A stretch of 64,000 nt of DNA from Apostichopus japonicus (Eukaryota > Echinodermata > Holothuroidea > Aspidochirotida > Stichopodidae): NCBI RefSeq assembly GCF_037975245.1, contig NC_092572.1:28067989-28131988 (forward strand), written 5' to 3'. This document shows, piece by piece, positions 52,181-63,364 of the stretch. The notes beneath the pieces are model-generated. The model saw only the letters and a list, made by a program, of their open reading frames with translations, was not told the origin of the DNA and did no database searches. Position numbers and translations under genes: made by a program. How positions within the stretch are numbered: position 1 is the stretch's first letter; every line of letters begins with the position of its first letter.

Positions 52181-52383
52181 CGTGCTACTTCAACCTTTTC
52201 ATTGTTGATAATGAATTTCATGAGATCTTCATAATCTTGTTCAATCAGCTTCTGGTCCCACCGATTCACTTCAATAGCCCTCAGGGTATTCAAAACTCCC
52301 AGCGAGACATCATCCTTTAGGATCAGGGCTTTCTCTGTAATTTTTTCTACAACATCTGAAAGCTTCAGACATTTGATTGGAAT
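52181..52383 (-). CDS. Helical exon after NACHT
   Basis: 203 bp. Acceptor TTATTCTCCAG, phase 0 in. Reads IPIKCLKLSDVVEKITEKAL, then KDDVSLGVLNTLRAIEVNRW and DYEDLMKFIINNEKVEVA, leaving CG before a good donor (CACG|GTGAGG). If the donor is ignored the frame stops two codons later at TGA, giving a possible short isoform that ends after NACHT. Predicted helical. The position corresponds to where LRRs begin in other NLRs, but I see no LRR motif. Confidence 0.68.
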
Positions 52384-52989
52384 CTGGAGAATAATTCACA
52401 GATATTGTAGTATGTCAACCTGAATCAGTACTCAACAATAACAAGTGGAAAACAAAAACCTAGAAACCTGAAGAGAGACATTACGATTAATTTTGTGTGC
52501 TATTGAAGATATGAAAATTGTAATATGTGTCATGTAGTGCACAAAATCAGCTATAAGTTGTCCCATCCATCACAATATCCTAAAGCAACACTAAGGATTG
52601 ATTAATAGCCAACCTTTCTTTTATACCATTGATGAAATGTGTACTTTACGATACACTGATCTTGTAAATTAAATAGATGGTTCAGCATATGATAATGTTG
52701 TATTGAAATGATTCACACATCCCAGAATGATCTGCCACTGTATAATACCTGTAAATCAATTCATATCTTAGTCTAATATAACCAGAATGAGTACATTAGG
52801 TCGATCTTATATCTCAACATACTAGATTTCCTTAAGTTTGAATTTTGCATCCTACAGATTGATGCTGTACTTGACACTGGAATATTGAATGTTGTCTTAA
52901 TGCACACTACAGATTATGTATCACAGATATCGGATATAAGCAGACGTTTGCTGTGTATTTGAGCTAAGAAAGTTGTATTCACACTTTAC
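52384..52989. other. Intron
   Basis: Nothing recognised. Confidence 0.45.
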
Positions 52990-54773
52990 CTGTGATCTTG
53001 AAGCAAAGGTGAGCATAGAAACCTTTGACCTCAGCAGCAGTCGACTATCTTCAGAGCTGAAGGTGACGGATTCTCTTCTACAGACCTCTTTGAGAATGTC
53101 TTTGACCTTGTGTCCTTTGTAACCATCATACTCAGCAAAACAGAGGCAGATGCAGTTGATGATGTAATCAGGAATCTCACAATCTCCTGTTTTAAAGTCT
53201 CTCATTAGAAAACTGACAATGAAATGAAAGCTGGGAGGACAGATGTGACAAGTGAAGCGCAAGATATAATGAAGATCAGCTGGGTCTATGTTAGCCAGGT
53301 GTTTTCTGAACAATTGATACTTGTAATGATGTTCAGTTGATTTGTGACCACAGAACAGGCGGGCTAAATACTTTGCTGCAAACCACTCTTGGATTAACTT
53401 ATGAAGGAATTTGACCTGTAACGAGATATATTTCGGAGTTTTTCTATTCAGTAAAGGTTCTGATTTTTCCTCTGTTGATTCCAGTATTGGATTACTCTCT
53501 GATTGAATGACAGATGCCAAAAGATCAGGTTCAAGGGATAGCCCTTTCTTTATCTCTGTAGTAACATTAGGCTCATCACTGATGGAATCTGTCTGGGGAC
53601 TTCCACTGCCTGAGTCAGTCTGAAGATCTCTACTAGGGGAATTAAATGGAGTTCCTTCCTCAACAACAAGTAACCCAGCATCTATCCATGTTTTGCTATA
53701 ACTGACACATCTATCCACAAAATTTTTCTGCCAAAATAATTGTTGGTTTCCTTTACAGAGGCCGTTAAAGGCAAGTTCCTCCAATGTAATGTGGGGTTCT
53801 ATTGATACTTCACTCTCTGATCTGCTCTCATCCTCTTCACGACCTGATTCCTGCTGCTGATGTGACAGATGACCCGAGGTGTCTTCCTCATCCTGCACAG
53901 GACACAGAATGTCTACAATGGCCTTCACAAAAGGAGTAACCCTGTCAAGCTGACCCTCTTGTAACTCTCCTAATCTATCAATGTTATGTACTAACAACAC
54001 AAAGAGTAGTGGAACATTACAAAGATCAAGAATAAATGGAACATTATCAATCAATTCCTTTACTTCTTCTTGCCTTTTTTGATTATCAGAGTAGACCTTT
54101 TCAATGTATTCATTCCTCTCATCCTCACCAAAGCTTCCTATCTTCAACATTGGACCCGGAGGTAGATGCTTGGTATAATCTGTCCTAGCTGTGATCATAA
54201 CAATGCAGTTGGACAGTTTCTCCTTTGTCATTACTCTCATGACTTCTGAGGAACTGCCATCTTTGGCTACACCATTGTATTCCTCTAACCCATCCAATAT
54301 GAGGTAGACTTTCTTCTTACCACTGTTAAGCATAGACTCAATATCCTCTTCTGTAATGGGAATGCCTTTACGGATGTAGAACATCTTGATAGCTTGAATA
54401 ATTGTCATGTTATCAACAATTTTCAAGGGCAGATAGATGACCATGGGGATATCCATTAGCTTTCCACAACACCAGTCATAGGCCAACTGAGAAGAGAGCA
54501 TTGTCTTGCCGGAGCCTGGCTGTCCTTCCAGAATGATTCGAGTCTCTGCTTTTAGTCTTTCATCAGTAAAGATATCTAGGTAGTGCAGCTTACATTTTCG
54601 GTCAACTTCTCTGCTAGATATTTTTGAACCAGAATTTGTTAAGACTAAGCGGCTGGCAATAAAGAGATCATTAGATTTCCATTGACAAGACTTCATCCAG
54701 GGGACAGGAGTCATTGTTTCAAACCAACTCTTCATCTTCTGTTGTAAGCAATTCAGGAATAAGCTCTCTTTGT
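52990..54773 (-). CDS. NACHT NTPase exon of an NLR-like receptor
   Basis: 1784 bp, the largest exon: entry with two bases (G|AC, reading DKESLFLNCLQQK), exit phase 0 (CACAG|GTAAAG). Numbering from the Met at 54735: Walker A GQPGSGKT at 71-78, Walker B LILDGLEE at 145-152, ITARTDY (sensor-1-type Arg) at 181-187, an NVP...LCNVPLLFVLL helical segment at 231-248, and FLHKLIQEWFAAKYL at 443-457, the conserved winged-helix or superhelical motif of NLRs. Acidic Ser-rich inserts at about 281-312 and 362-432 are probably disordered loops. Such domains bind ATP or GTP and oligomerise after ligand sensing. Key nucleotide-binding residues are all present, so it looks functional. Neighbouring exons add DEDs upstream and DD-ZU5-UPA downstream. 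Confidence 0.95.
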
Positions 54774-55067
54774 CTTTAAAACAAGGAAATATAAAGCACA
54801 GTTCAATTTATATTGAAAACAGTTAAAATGTTTCACAATTTATGACAATATAAAGAATATCTACCATACTGAAAAACGAGTGTGCTTTGATATCAATAGT
54901 TTGGGCAATCTCGTAACACCGTATCTTTGGTAACATTTATTAACAACTACAGTAGTATGATCTTCAAATGTAAAGGAAACTCACTTCTAACACAAACTAA
55001 GACGCTGTCATTGCTCAAACATGCTAGTCAGTTTAAAAATTACTCAGTAATACAAACAGCAATAATA
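54774..55067. other. Intron
   Basis: Short intron part before a dispersed repeat; nothing else seen. Confidence 0.45.
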
Positions 55068-56505
55068 AACAAGAGCCCAAGGGCACTGTGGTTCCTTGCA
55101 TAGGGGTATATGACAATACACATAATATTATCAAGCAAGATTGGGCTCAAATAGTCCAACTAATTGTAGTCCTACATGTACCCATAAAGTAACCAACACT
55201 ATAGCCAAAACTTTTGTGATCACAAATTGTGATCGGATTTTTGATTGGAAGGCACTTTTGAGATCTAAATATGGCGTCGAAAATGTAAGAAATATAAGGT
55301 CACCTACAAGCGGGTCAACAGATATGATAATATTGGTGACCTCAAATCACATGACCGTTAGGTTTGAAAATGTTCCACTACCCCATTCACAACTTGTCTC
55401 AAAATATCAACCATGTCACACCTTGGCATTGGGAGTTAATTGCATTATATCTAAAAATTAACTTTGAACTTGTATACATAACTTCACACACAAAGGTCAC
55501 CCGAGGGTCAACCAATTGACGTTTTTGATCGGTGAGACCTAACTAGAGCATCAAAACTGTAAAAATTCAAACATTTTTTCTTTGCCCATTTTCTCCCCCC
55601 AAAATACTAGTTTTTTAACATTAATTGACCTTTGGTGACCTCGGATCACATGACCGTTAAGTTTGAAAATATTCCCCTATACCATTTGCAACTTGTCCCA
55701 AAATATCAACCGTGTCACACCTTGGCACTGGGAGTTATTGCACTAAATGTCTGAAAATTAACTTTGACCTCGTATAACTCACACACAAAGCTCACCCAGG
55801 TGTCAACCCATTGACATTTTTGATCGGAAGGTACCTTTGATATCCAAATCTAGCACAAGTCTGCACAGCCACCCTAACTCCGACCGAAAACTTTGACCCC
55901 ATATAACTTCGCACATGAAGGTCACACTGGGTCAACATATTGACATTCATGATCAGAAGGTACCTTTGACATCTGAAAATAGCATCGAAACTGTAAAAAT
56001 CCCCAAAACACGTAAAGGTCACCAGAGGTCAAATTGAGGTCAAGGGTCACCCAGATGAGGGTCGACAATTGGATTACAATGAAGCAACTCCCAACACTAA
56101 CGGACATTTCGTTCTCAAGTAATCGCAAAAATACTAGTTTTTTATCATTAATTGACCTTGAGTGACCTTGGATCACATGCATGTTAAGTTGCAAAATGAT
56201 CCCCTAACCAGTTCACAACTTGTCCCAACATATCAATCTTGTCACACATTGGCATTGGGAGTTATTGCAGTTTTAATATTTTCGGTTTTTGGACCATATC
56301 TGACCTTTGGTGACTTTTGTGGGCACCAAAAACAATAGAGCACATCTTCTCAATATGGCGGATCTACAGTCTAAGTTTGGTCTCAATCCAACATTCCCTT
56401 ATTGAGATAGAGCGTACCCAAGCAAGTGTCACAGATGCACACGCAGACACACACACACACACGCCAACCTGACTACAAAGGTTCCTTTTGCTAAAGCAAG
56501 GAACC
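55068..56505. repeat. Dispersed AACAAGAGCCC repeat, near-complete copy
   Basis: Begins AACAAGAGCCCAAGGGCACT with GGTTCCTTGC and ends TAAAGCAAGGAACC, so the ends carry inverted GGTTCCTTGC / GCAAGGAACC. The interior has three diverged copies of a block with GATCACATGACCGTTA, ACAACTTGTC and GGCATTGGGAGTTA (near 55330, 55630 and 56160), then a CA-rich stretch. Related starts occur at 32916, 63365 and 63880. No coding capacity recognised. Confidence 0.7.
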
Positions 56506-56742
56506 AAAAAATGCACTCATCACACTTAAGTGAAAACCTGCATTATTATATTTCTCAACAACATACAATGCTATGACACAGTGAGTTCCATCAATGTGCT
56601 TCAGTTCAAAACATATTTTGACATCTCAGTCTTCATTCTATCCCTAAAATATTCATATATATTCATATTTTCCATATATATTTATTATATCCCTTATATA
56701 AATATATTATATAAGATATACAGTATTATATAAGATATGAAC

Positions 56743-56743
<1 letters not shown>

Positions 56744-56799
<56 letters not shown>
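56744..56799. repeat. (TA)n microsatellite, ~56 bp
   Basis: Pure TA dinucleotide repeat in the intron upstream of the NACHT exon. Confidence 0.97.
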
Positions 56800-56802
<3 letters not shown>

Positions 56803-57076
56803 AAACAAGGAAGAATCAGGACTGCAAGAAGAGTGCTCTATGCTATAAAAGCAGAGCCTAAACATATAAGTAAATGCCTTTGTAAGTACAGCTGTTACTC
56901 GGAGTTTCACGCCCTTAGGGTGGCGATCGTCAGACAACTGAACAAATACTCGCTGCGCGGATATATTCTATGGGGAACACGAACCCTATTTCTTACGTAC
57001 ACGGTTCATTGGTTTGAGCCTATTGTGGCGACACTTGGAGATGAATTCAGATCTCTTGTTGAGTAAATGCGGGTTT

Positions 57077-57108
57077 TTGGACAGGAGGATACAAATCCTC
57101 CTGTCCAA
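57077..57108. other. Perfect 14-bp stem, 4-nt loop hairpin
   Basis: TTGGACAGGAGGAT and ATCCTCCTGTCCAA surround ACAA. The function is unknown; it may be the end of a foldback or MITE sequence. Confidence 0.7.
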
Positions 57109-57319
57109 TTTTATGTCTGATTTTGCAGATATTGTGGAAGACATGTGACCAGTCTTCGAATTAAGCTAATTTTGAGGAAAATTCACGGTCTCAATTTTTC
57201 GAAACAAGTAATTAAAATGGCAGGAATTGAGATAGGGGCCTTTTTCTGGCCCTACTTTGAGTGTGCTCTATATTCGCAAGCAAAGGCATGTTTGAGTTTT
57301 AATTAGGATCCTTGTCCAG

Positions 57320-57520
57320 CAGTAGTTGTACGGGAAAAGTGCCAAAAAACTATCAAGCGGGTCGTACCTTTTACGAACAGCACCCTCAAACTTAAGAAAT
57401 CTAACTTTTGGCCCTAATTGGACGGGAAAAGTGCCAAAAAAATATCAAGCGGGTCGTACCTTTTACGAACAGCACCCTCAAACTTAAGAAATCTCACTTC
57501 TGGCCCTAATTGGGGGTCTA
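57320..57520. repeat. Two-copy tandem duplication (~95 bp)
   Basis: ACGGGAAAAGTGCCAAAAAA through CGGGTCGTACC and GAACAGCACCCTCAAAC occurs twice in direct orientation, from about 57330 and 57421, with few differences. Confidence 0.8.
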
Positions 57521-58744
57521 ATTTGGGCCTGCGGGTAAATTTGAATTTTTCTTTAAATACCATTTTTCAAGAGTGTATTGACCCTTTTTTTAAAAACTCA
57601 AGTCAAAAAGGTGTGTATTTTATGTTATCTACTCAAATTAACTCGAAAATTGCGAAAATCACGCACTTCATATGTATGAAAATGCTTGCAAAAGCCGATT
57701 TAAGTAATTCAAATGACAACTTCTTAGCATTAGCATACAGGTGCTTAACAATTAAGGGGGTGGTACACTAGCATAAGCACTACCAATAAACTGTATTTTC
57801 AGGGTCATATGCCCAACGATGCCTGTGAACAGCGCCCTGAAACATATCATTTTACCAACATTTTGGGCTTTTTTGGCCATTTCAAGGTCAAATTCGAACA
57901 CAATTTAAAGGTTTGTTTTTGGTTTTCAATACAAAACTAGTAAGACATGTATAGTTATGATGCAAAAAATGAGCTAAAACATCATTTTGATAATTTATTA
58001 ATGCTCTGATGAGTAGCTTAAAGTGGCGTATATGAGAGTTACATCAGCTCTAAAGAAACATGCTTGCGAGGGCAAACAGTGGTAACACTGTATCATTCAA
58101 GGAGACCATGTTAAAAAACAGTAGAAACTATTGGAATGTATCTATTAAGGGTGTTCTGTATAATACTCTTTAACTGACTCCCCCCCCCCACCTCCCCTCA
58201 ACACCCTTCCCATAGTGCACTATGCAGATTATGCATACAGTATGTGACTGACTTTTACTGCAAAGAGACTGCATAACACATGCATTCAAGGTATACTGAA
58301 TTATTTGGTATGGTAATCTTCTGCTTCAAATTGTCTGTATGCATGTAACCCACCCCACCCACCCACATCCTCTAACCAACCCTATATCAGAATAGAAAAT
58401 GAATGTGAACCAGTGCATACATGTACAGTGTGTACTATATATGTGTGAACAGTACAGTGTTTAACTTTACACCAAGCACTAAATAAATACACACTGTCCA
58501 CAATAATAAACAGTACACACTGTACATGAATGTACGGGTAAACATTCATTTTATATTATTTAAAGTCTTTTAATTAAGTGAATTATAACAGAAGCAGACA
58601 CTACATTGCAAATATTATTATGACATTGAAATATGCACAGTATTGAATTGAATGACTTTGAACTACAATATCTGACATAAAATACTTTATACTTATACAA
58701 AAGATGCCTCCAATTTTAGGGCTCTTAAAATGCAATCTGGATTT

Positions 58745-58774
58745 GGTTGCTAGGCGGGCCGCATCCTAGCAACC
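58745..58774. promoter_or_regulatory. Inverted pair of GGTTGCTAGG (RFX-like half-sites)
   Basis: GGTTGCTAGG and CCTAGCAACC are separated by 10 bp. The half-site matches the X-box-like palindrome at 25299. Regulatory use is only a guess. Confidence 0.25.
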
Positions 58775-59163
58775 GAAAACTTTTCAAAAGTTTTTTTGCC
58801 CAATTTCATCCTTTGAGACATATTGCAAGACACTATATCAATTTCAGGCGATTCAGAGAGGGTCGACGTGGAGGCCACTGTTGATTTGGCATGGATTGAC
58901 CCATAAGTTATATTCATTATATCCCTAAAATATATTATATCTAAATATTATATCTAATATATTAAATATATTATATTTTCTCTTCATTATATCCCTAAAA
59001 TATCCTGTAATCCACACATAATTTGTTTAGATAAAGAGTGCATTTTGTGTATTTAACTGTTTTTGAGCTATGAAGTCTTAAGTCAGGAATGTTCCTAATA
59101 ACTGGCATGACACTTGTACCAGTGGAGTGTAAATTTTGTAACATACACATGAATTTACAATAC

Positions 59164-59463
59164 CTTCATCTTGCGCCTTGATTTCGTCATAAAGTACCAA
59201 GGACTGGTATCCGTGTATCTTAGCTACTGCCTGGAGTAGACGATATTCCTCTAAAGGAGTCTCTAATTTGCTGACATCAGACGGATTAATGATACCCATC
59301 TCATCAATTGTCAGTAGGAAGGAGAGTCCTGGATTCTGACTGGAGATAACTGTGTTCTTGTTCTTATCAGTAACTTCAAAGTTATCACACAGTTTCTCTG
59401 TTATGGAAAATGTCAAATGAGCAGAGAGGCCGGCGAGGAATCTATCGTATTCAGTCTCTTGAT
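59164..59463 (-). CDS. Second DED-like domain exon
   Basis: 300 bp, entered with two bases (G|AT) after acceptor TTAAACATTTCAG and left with a single G (GAAG|GTATTG). Reads DQETEYDRFLAGLSAHLTFS, ITEKLCDNF, NPGLSFLLTIDEMGIINPSD and VSKLETPLEEYRLLQAVAKI. Helix 1 (RFLAGLSAHL), a helix-4 LSFLLTIDEMG(I) and a helix-5 DVSKLETPLEEYRLLQAV follow the six-helix death-effector pattern, with G-(I/L)-(I/L) after helix 4 as in FADD and caspase-8 DEDs. The canonical RxDL motif is not obvious. It joins DED1 upstream and the NACHT exon downstream in matching phase. Confidence 0.72.
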
Positions 59464-59889
59464 CTGAAATGTTTAAGGTAAACATCAAGTTGAAGTTTCC
59501 AGTGTTGTTAAATATCCACAGAGATGTACAGGCATGCTGATTGCATGATACACATCATGGCACATGGTGAGTTTTTCCCACTTGTACACGATGTTTTGTT
59601 GTACACATTTTGGTTTCCAGCATATAGAATAAATCACCACCTGTGTTGTGTATTGCATCAAGTGGAAGCTTTCTGGGGGGTGGGGTGGGGGGAGGGGGAG
59701 GTGGTAGGGTGAGCTGGCAGGTGATAGTCTATCACTATCCATAAAGAGGTTTTGCTTTATCAAGGAAAATATGAATGATCGTTGAGCTATACTTTATGGA
59801 GATCAAGACCTCTCTTAGTTGCATTTTGAAAGTACAAGAGGTGAATCAAAATACAAAATTACAAAGAGAGCTAACGATTAGGGGCCTAC

Positions 59890-60160
59890 CTCTTAGCTTC
59901 ATGTACGTCTCTGTTAATACGTGAGTATGGTTGATTTTCAGCTCAGTGAGTGCATCAGTTAATCGATTCACATTTGAAGGGAGTATGAATCCTCTCTCTT
60001 CAAGGGCAAGCAGAAAGTTCTTTGAGTACGAGGGACTTGCAATAATGGTCTGCACTTGATCAGGTGGTAGTGAAAAGTAGCGGCCTAAATTCCCACAGTC
60101 AGTTTGGGTTAACTTTGAAGACAGTTCTTCTTTCAGATGGCTGAAGGTGAAGATGGATGC
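59890..60160 (-). CDS. First DED-like domain exon
   Basis: 271 bp, entered in phase 0 after a strong acceptor (TTTCCCTCTTCCATAG) and left with a single G (AGAG|GTAGGC). Reads ASIFTFSHLKEELSSKLTQT, DCGNLGRYFSLPPDQVQTII, ASPSYSKNFLLALEERGFIL and PSNVNRLTDALTELKI. SHLKEELSSKL (helix 1), NFLLALEERGFILPSNVNRL (helix 4 and turn) and LTDALTELKI (helix 5) match death-effector domains. No Met precedes the domain, so the start codon is in an upstream exon that I did not find. Death-effector domains recruit FADD- or caspase-8-like partners in known pathways. Confidence 0.75.
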
Positions 60161-60420
60161 CTATGGAAGAGGGAAACAACAATAAATCCATTGATTTAGT
60201 AAATCTTTGCCAACTAATCACATCAATAACTTTCATTTAAGACTAGCCTTGGTCAGAAGATTTCTGAGATGTGACAATGTTTGAGATGAAACCAACAGTT
60301 CGTCTGAGACTTGAACTTCTGCTGAGCTCCACATAAGAGAGTAAGATTCTGGTTACTCGCACAGAAGATCCACACACTAAATGAAGTCAAAGCAGCTACG
60401 TACTTTAAGTATGGTGACAG

Positions 60421-61472
60421 CTCGATATACATAAGGTTCTATATTCATAAGGTTCATTGTTCATCAGGGTCATTATCCATAAGGTTCATTGTTCATAAGG
60501 TTCGCTATTTATAATGAGCAAAAGGTTCATTATTCATAGGGTTCGTTATTCATAATGAAAAAAAAGGTTCGATATTCATAATGGTGAAAAAGGTTCGTTG
60601 CTCATAATTGGTAAAAGGGTTCGATATTCATGATGGTGAAAAAGGCTCGTTATTCATAATAGGACGAAGGGTTCGATATTCATAATAGAGCAAAGGGTTC
60701 GTAATCCATAATAGACAAAAAGGTTCATTATTCATAATAGGAGGAAAGGTCCGTTATTCATAATAGACCTAGCCAAAAAGGTTCGGTATCATTCACAATG
60801 AGGAGAAGGACCCCCTTTAGGAAACGTACAAGTTTATGTCATTAATATGTCGAAAATGTAGGTTTTGCTGGAGGGGGTAGGGTGAAGCATGGTCTTGATA
60901 GTGTGTGGCTCATATTCTCTGCAAAATTATGCATCCGCCCACCATCTGGTGGTGAGCCCCCCATAGGACTGTTGTGCCCCCCCCTGTGCCCCCTCTAATA
61001 AAAAAGTATGTTAAGGCCACTGGTTGAACACTTTAGGCGTCCGCGAAAATGAAGGACGTCTTTTGCACTTGTATTACGCACTTCTCTCCTACTTTTTCAC
61101 ATTATGGATTACGAAGCCTTTGATCGATTATGAATATCGGACATTTTCTCCTTTTATGAATAACGAACCTTTTTTCCCATTATGAATAACGGACCCTTCG
61201 CTCCATTATGAATATCGGACCTTTCTTCCTATTATGAATAACGAACCTTTTTGTCTATTATGGATATCGAACCGTTTTGCCCATTATGAATATCGAACCT
61301 TTGTTTCCATTATGAATACCGGACCTTATGAATTATGATCCCTCTTTATTATGAATTACCAACCTTTATTTCCATTATGAATAACGAACCTTTTTTATCA
61401 AAAAAGAGCACGTAATGAATACGAACCTTATGAACAATGACCCTTATGAAGGGGACCTTATGAATATCGGGC
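60421..61472. mobile_element. Foldback-type element made of inverted minisatellite arrays
   Basis: The left array (60421-60800) repeats about every 30 bp a unit like AAAGGTTCGTTATTCATAAT. The right array (about 61090-61470) repeats its reverse complement, ATTATGAATAACGAACCTTT. The outer ends GATATACATAAGGTTC and (reverse) GATATTCATAAGGTCC correspond. The spacer is about 280 bp and contains no ORF. Such a structure can fold into a long imperfect hairpin. It lies just upstream of the first DED exon. Confidence 0.8.
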
Positions 61473-61589
61473 AGACCCCGTAGGTATTGACCTCTAATCG
61501 GCTTAATGGGATACGCATCAAATATATTGTAAGGAAGGAAAGAAAATCTAAAGTTAACTGTGCGTGATCGCATTTGTTTCTAAAATCTT

Positions 61590-62420
61590 ATTGATATTTA
61601 TGTGAACTGACCTATGACCTCTAGAGCAAGGCTGCAGAAACTCAGTACTACTGATGTGCTAATACTTTCATGCTCAGTGAATCAGATAAGAAAATTATAG
61701 TAGGTGAACATTATTAATGGTATATTTGTTAACAGACATTTCAATGCACACAGTGTAATGTGCAAACGTAATGACTGATCTATACTACTTTACAGAATGA
61801 CTTAAGGACAATATATATATATATCATTCATAATTTACAGTGCTTTAAAGCCAATTCTAACAAACAAAATATCGTCAAATGAGCACTAGCTATCTGCTCA
61901 CTGAAAAAAGGCCTTTCAAACTTGATATGATTTCACAATTGTATAAGATACAGTACTTTCAAGCAAACAATATCTTTGCAACAGTTCAATCTAAGCTGTT
62001 TACACTTTTCTAACTCCATTGTCAAGGCTTTAATACCAGGTAAGAAAAAAACTGTCAGACACTTCCGGGCTACTAGTGGTATTACTGGTCACGTTTGCAC
62101 AGAGCTCTCCAACCTTCAGATGCCTTACATCCTTTGTTTATTGCTTTACTGCCTATGCTTGCAAGCATTTCTGGAACCGGCAGTAGGTCAGGTGGTAACA
62201 GCAAAACTGTGGCACACCTATATGTAACCTTCTATCAGATGAGATGTTACCACATATGATTGATGCACCAAATTAAGCCATAATTGCCTCATAATTTGTG
62301 AATGAATTGCTTTGAGGCTACAAAACTTATTACATTCTGTAAACGATTCCATGTAGTACCAAGGGAAAATATTTCAAAAGCATTGCTCAAGCAATGTGGC
62401 AGAAGAAGCAAAACACTTTG
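61590..62420. repeat. Third, diverged copy of the duplicated intronic block
   Basis: Aligns piecewise with 21090-21890 and 41280-42080: CAATCTAAGCTGTTTACAC versus CAATCCAAGCTGTCTAGAC, GGCTTTAATACCAGG versus GCCTTTAATGCCAGG, and a GGCTACAAAA segment. The associated DD and linker exons are absent; the foldback element occupies the expected DD position. Confidence 0.65.
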
Positions 62421-63364
62421 CTGCTGTCAAGTATTACAATATATTAATACATATAGAAAGTGTGATGCATAGGGCTTCATTGTTTAAGTGTACATAGTTT
62501 ACACTGAATATTTGTGATGTTTTACAAATTTATGAAGTTTTTGGTCCTGTTGGATGTCATCTACAGTAAACATGCATTAATGTGTGTACAGGGGTCTGTA
62601 TTGTAGCCATTGTCTGTCATTTTCTAACAAAACTAATCTAGAATGTCCTCCAAGTTTGCTTTAGTGTATGTGCAGGGCTGTAGCCACAGTCTGTTCAAAA
62701 ACATGAAATTTTATACTGCACAATGCAGTTAGAATGTTGGAAATGATAGACACATTTTGCATCTAACCCCTAACCCAAATGAATTATCCAAGGGGTGGAC
62801 AATACTGTGTCTGAGACCCCTCTTTCAGGGGACAACAGACTTCCTCTCCCACTTCAAACTCTGGCTAGATGGCATTGTAAACTGCACATGTAAAGTTTAA
62901 GAAACATTGTTGCTTGTTGTACGCCAAATCCAACTGGCTGGAGTCTTGATTTTTTTTGTGTGTTTAGGCATCACATGCAGACACAGAAATACACCCACAC
63001 AAATACACTTACAGTACTGTACAAGCAAACTTGAAATTTAATATAGGTTCCTGGTGCTTTCAGCATAGGAACTGAATAAGACACCAAAATGGCAAACTAC
63101 ATTAAGGGTTTGATGAAATAACTGCTTGCGAATCAAGACATTGCTTAAAATTACAAGGCTTTCACATATTTTGTCCCTGCTGAACTCAAATGACCTATGA
63201 CCACGATCAAAAGATAAAGAGTTCACCTAATCAATTGAGGGATTTTGGTGTGCTAGACTACAGTGAGACCCATCCATGTTTCTCTTTCATACTGTATCAT
63301 GTTTACAAGAATTTCCCATTTCTGACCTTTGACCTTCATGGAAGCAGGATTCATCTTATTACTA
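62421..63364. other. No exon recognised
   Basis: Upstream side of the receptor gene. I searched the minus strand for a first exon with ATG ending in phase 0 and found none convincing. Confidence 0.4.

Larger units (their letters stand above)
56506..59163. other. Intron between DED2 and NACHT exons
   Basis: Contains a (TA)n tract, a perfect hairpin, a tandem duplication and an inverted X-box-like pair, listed separately. No exon recognised. Confidence 0.45.

Noticed and set aside
52181-52383. TGA two codons after the last full codon read as the gene's stop
   Set aside because: A consensus donor precedes it, and three following exons continue the frame exactly; kept only as a possible short isoform.
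56737-57066. 109-codon plus-strand frame with a Tyr-Ile repeat start
   Set aside because: The first part is the (TA)n tract; the remainder has no recognised similarity and no start context.
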